Origin: UBA11795 sp964652755
GTDB lineage: Bacteria > Chloroflexota > Dehalococcoidia > Lucifugimonadales > UBA826
Direction: 5' to 3'
Length of the DNA: 8,368 nt
NCBI GenBank assembly: GCA_964652755.1
Contig: CAZZBP010000073.1
Location: 1-8,368 of the forward strand
Shown: positions 6,127 to 8,368 of the stretch, piece by piece
How the letters are laid out: every line of letters starts with the position of its first letter
Numbering within the stretch: position 1 is the stretch's first letter
Position numbers and translations under genes: made by a program
Notes under the pieces: model-generated
Told to the model about the DNA's origin: nothing
The model's input: the letters and a program-made list of their open reading frames with translations, nothing else
The model's database searches: none

Positions 6127-7167
6127 TTGAATCTCTATAGACAAATAATCCGCCCGCTACTGTTCAGTGTAGACCCTGAGAAAGCACAACATATATTAGA
6201 TTATGTTTTGAAAAATCCCAATTTGTGGAAAATTGCGAGTGGACTATTTACGTACGAGGACCCAATACTTAGAACTAGTGTTGGGGGAATCACACTAAGC
6301 AACCCCATTGGTCTCGCAGCCGGTTTTGATAAGGACTGTAGAATCCTCCCTTCTATGGAATTGCTCGGGTTCGGATATGTCACCGGTGGAACTATTACCA
6401 AGGACCCCCGACCGGGAAACGCTAAACCAAGAATTATAAGAATAAAAGAACGAAAAGCAATAATTAATTCCCTTGGTTTTCCTGGGTCCGGATTGGAAGA
6501 GGTGATTACCCGTTTGGCGACTATTCCAATTATAGATAGCACGGCAAAGAGAATTCTCAGCATATCGGGCACCGAATCGGCCGATATATCTGAGTGCCAC
6601 AGGCGATTAGAGAAATTCGCCTCCGGGATCGAAGTCAACATAAGTTCGCCAAATACTGACGGGCTGAGAATATTCCAGAAGCCAGATAACCTCCGGTCAC
6701 TGATCGACGAGATAAACCAGACGAGAAAGTCACCCTTATTTATAAAATTGCCTCCATTCTGTCCTCTCGACGAACACGGAACACAAGATAATGAAATGCG
6801 AGACGAAACTTTGGAATTAGTCTTGGCCAGTATCGAACTTGGAGCAAACTCAGTAACGATCGCAAACACTTGGCCAGTAGAGGATTCAAGGCTCGCCGTT
6901 GGCAAAGGAGGACTCAGTGGAGGTCCGCTTATTCGAAACACGCTGTCTATGGTTAAATCTGTCTCACAAGAATTCGGAGACAAAATTGATATAAACGCCT
7001 GTGGAGGAATTTCGACAGGTCAAGACATATACCAAGCATTGAAATCAGGTGCTTCCACTGTCCAAGTGTACACGTCGCTTGTCTACGAAGGACCCGGACT
7101 AATCAAGAAAATGAAAAAATCACTTGCGGCAGCCCTCAAAAATGATCAGGTTTTCGACGCAGCCTGA
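6127..7167 (+). CDS. pyrD: Dihydroorotate dehydrogenase, class 2-like (quinone)
   Basis: The enzyme oxidises dihydroorotate to orotate, the fourth step of UMP synthesis; class 2 forms pass electrons from FMN to membrane quinone. The 346 residues include the class 2 N-terminal helical extension (1-45, with LFSVDPEKAQHIL), the FMN segment NPIGLAAGFDKD (59-70), RPGNAKPR (95-102), NISSPNTDGLR (171-181) with S174 matching the class 2 catalytic serine, FIKLPP with K207, a later IANTWP, GGLSGGPL, and QVYTSLVYEGPGL near the end. Two usual class 2 motifs are altered: GFNN reads GFPG (117-120), and the INIGKNK region reads LSISGTE (144-150). TTG at 6127 is the only usual start codon after the stop at 6103 and follows AGGG (6111-6114). 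No other pyrimidine gene is nearby. The 3' end overlaps the opposite-strand ribokinase by 22 bp. Confidence 0.88.
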   Translation: MNLYRQIIRPLLFSVDPEKAQHILDYVLKNPNLWKIASGLFTYEDPILRTSVGGITLSNPIGLAAGFDKDCRILPSMELLGFGYVTGGTITKDPRPGNAKPRIIRIKERKAIINSLGFPGSGLEEVITRLATIPIIDSTAKRILSISGTESADISECHRRLEKFASGIEVNISSPNTDGLRIFQKPDNLRSLIDEINQTRKSPLFIKLPPFCPLDEHGTQDNEMRDETLELVLASIELGANSVTIANTWPVEDSRLAVGKGGLSGGPLIRNTLSMVKSVSQEFGDKIDINACGGISTGQDIYQALKSGASTVQVYTSLVYEGPGLIKKMKKSLAAALKNDQVFDAA

Positions 7168-8084
7168 CTCTTAAAAAAATCGTCCAATTCCTTTCTGCTG
7201 CCCATCGACGCCTGTGCACCTTTTTTGCCAACCGCGAGAGCTCCATAACCAATCGCAAATCTTATCGATTCGTCAATTTTAAGACCTTCTGCAACCGCTA
7301 CCGCTAATGCTCCTGCAAAAGCGTCTCCTGCAGCAACTGTATCTATAACTGACGTATCCATTGCAGGCACATGTTTTCCTTCCTCACTTGATGCGTAAAC
7401 AACTCCTTTTTCTCCCAGGGTGATAACTGGTATGGAACCATATCTGGCAAGAATGATGTCGCAGGCTTTCAAAGCGGAGTCAATATCGTCTATTTTTATT
7501 CCAGATAGAGCCTCGGCCTCTATCTGGTTTGGAGTTAGATATGTGCTCAACCCGGATAGTTCTGAAACCCCATCAACTGCCGGAGCAGGGTCCCAGATCA
7601 CTGTGATTCCTAAATCGGAAGCGAGTCGTGACGCTACGACATTAGCACGAACGGAAATTTCATTTTGAAGAAGTAGCACACTAGCATCCGATAATGCGCT
7701 TTCCAAACGTGACTCGGTATCGGAACTAAACCACATATTAGCCCCGTAAACAGCCACAATAGTGTTTTCACCGGAGTCATCTACGGAGATCGTTGCGACG
7801 CCTGTATTCCCAGTGTCTACCACATCAATTCCGGAAGTACCGACTGATTCACTCTCCAAGGAATTGACTAATTCTCTACCTAGGTTGTCCCCTCCAACAT
7901 GGCCAACCATTTGAACAGGTGCCCCGAGTCTAGCACAGGCTACTGCCTGATTGGCACCCTTTCCTCCAGGAGTGGTGTAAAACTCTAAACCAGACACTGT
8001 TTCCCCCGGCCAAGGAAGCCTGCTCACTACGGTGACAAAATCCATGTTTAGGCTTCCAAATACGACTATCGATCCCGAAGCCAT
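7146..8084 (-). CDS. rbsK: Ribokinase (PfkB family)
   Basis: The protein phosphorylates D-ribose at O5 with ATP in the cytoplasm, feeding the pentose phosphate pathway. At 312 residues it is close to E. coli RbsK (309). It shows GSLNMD (10-15) for the sugar, the first PfkB signature PGGKGANQA (39-47), LLQNE for sugar contact, WDPAPA, LTPNQIEAE, the ATP strand PVITLGEKG, and the second signature DTVAAGDAFAGAL (248-260) with the catalytic base D254. The ending GKKGAQASMGSRKEL resembles the cation-site region of RbsK (GAQPS). The start codon lies 3 bp after the stop of the HAD phosphatase gene, and AGGGCGA inside that gene's end serves as ribosome site, so the two are probably translationally coupled. 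The 3' end overlaps pyrD. A related sugar or nucleoside kinase is possible, but the motifs favour ribokinase. Confidence 0.9.
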   Translation of the reverse strand: MASGSIVVFGSLNMDFVTVVSRLPWPGETVSGLEFYTTPGGKGANQAVACARLGAPVQMVGHVGGDNLGRELVNSLESESVGTSGIDVVDTGNTGVATISVDDSGENTIVAVYGANMWFSSDTESRLESALSDASVLLLQNEISVRANVVASRLASDLGITVIWDPAPAVDGVSELSGLSTYLTPNQIEAEALSGIKIDDIDSALKACDIILARYGSIPVITLGEKGVVYASSEEGKHVPAMDTSVIDTVAAGDAFAGALAVAVAEGLKIDESIRFAIGYGALAVGKKGAQASMGSRKELDDFFKSQAASKT

Positions 8085-8087
8085 GTT

Positions 8088-8368
8088 TTATCGCCCTATT
8101 CGTTCATCAAGTATAAGTTGTTCAAGATAACGGCCGACTCCATCTTTCTTTACGGATAAAGCTATATCATTCGCTGCTTCAAGTGCGGGAGCTTCCCCCT
8201 CCTCGATAGCGACCCCAAGACCGGACCATCTAAGCATCTCTACATCGTTGAAGCCGTTACCAAATGAAATCACGGCAGTGCTGTCGATGCCGTAAATTTC
8301 GCAAAGCCACTGAAGGGCCTTATCCTTTCCGGCATTGCGGTTGAGAATCTCGCAAAAGTGTGGAAGAG
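8088..8368 (-). CDS. Cof-type HAD-IIB phosphatase, C-terminal part (5'-truncated by window edge)
   Basis: The frame is open to the right edge, giving 92 visible residues, so the GTG at 8273 is an internal valine and not the start. This is the C-terminal HAD segment of a Cof-like (class IIB) phosphatase: a strand FCEIL, the motif III lysine K14 in NAGKDKAL, helix and strand to VISFGNGFND, then VEMLRWSGLGVAIEEGEAPA, ANDIAL and the end DGVGRYLEQLIL. Family members remove phosphate from sugar phosphates or cofactors in the cytoplasm using Mg2+. Motif IV normally reads GDxxND; here it is GNGFND, with Asn for the first Asp (N37), which may weaken or change metal binding. The nucleophile Asp and the cap domain lie outside the window. 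It is the upstream partner of the ribokinase gene, 3 bp away, consistent with a sugar phosphate role. Confidence 0.88.
   Translation of the reverse strand, partial: LPHFCEILNRNAGKDKALQWLCEIYGIDSTAVISFGNGFNDVEMLRWSGLGVAIEEGEAPALEAANDIALSVKKDGVGRYLEQLILDERIGR

Noticed and set aside
6201..6983. Long minus-strand frame of 260 codons opposite pyrD
   Set aside because: It is the shadow of pyrD, whose motifs are unmistakable; the antisense translation has no family features.
8088..8273. Separate 61-residue gene starting at GTG 8273
   Set aside because: The frame continues upstream to the window edge with the expected HAD sequence, including the motif III lysine.

Overview
The window reads as a compact bacterial chromosome segment of moderate to low GC. 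It holds nine protein-coding genes, two of them cut by the window edges, and no RNA gene, insertion sequence, phage gene or CRISPR array that I can see. A quinone-type dihydroorotate dehydrogenase, Shine-Dalgarno sites and dense mixed-strand packing show a bacterium. The mix of an MDR dehydrogenase, a dihydroxyphthalate-decarboxylase-like protein, an HpcH/HpaI-type aldolase and an alpha/beta hydrolase would suit a free-living degrader of organic acids or aromatics, for example an uncultured marine Chloroflexota of the SAR202 type. That taxon is a guess from gene content, not something the sequence proves.

Layout. 2-613 (+) is the 3' part of a tandem GNAT acetyltransferase. 637-1668 (+) is a zinc-dependent MDR alcohol/polyol dehydrogenase, 23 bp behind it and probably co-transcribed. 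1669-2066 is a 398-bp gap with a perfect 14-bp palindrome and no recognisable gene. 2067-3002 (-) is a 4,5-dihydroxyphthalate decarboxylase-like protein with a periplasmic-binding-protein-like fold. A 349-bp divergent control region follows, with five TATCC motifs and a strong ribosome site. 3352-4245 (+) is a divergent HpcH/HpaI-family lyase. A 22-bp perfect inverted repeat (4272-4323) separates it from 4343-5203 (+), an alpha/beta hydrolase. 5254-6003 (-) is an acidic protein that I do not recognise. 6127-7167 (+) is pyrD with a TTG start. 7146-8084 (-) is a ribokinase that overlaps pyrD tail to tail by 22 bp. 8088-8368 (-) is the C-terminus of a Cof-type HAD phosphatase just upstream of the ribokinase in the same operon.

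How the genes may work together. The central block (decarboxylase-like, aldolase, hydrolase, perhaps the dehydrogenase) has the enzyme classes of the lower part of a meta-cleavage aromatic pathway: decarboxylation, C-C or ester hydrolysis, retro-aldol cleavage, alcohol/aldehyde oxidation. No ring dioxygenase, hydratase or transporter is present here, and the lyase lacks the substrate-binding arginine of HpaI, so the substrate is open. The right-hand block is housekeeping: pyrimidine synthesis (pyrD) and sugar phosphate handling (HAD phosphatase plus ribokinase). The most unusual DNA element is the long perfect hairpin just before the hydrolase start codon.
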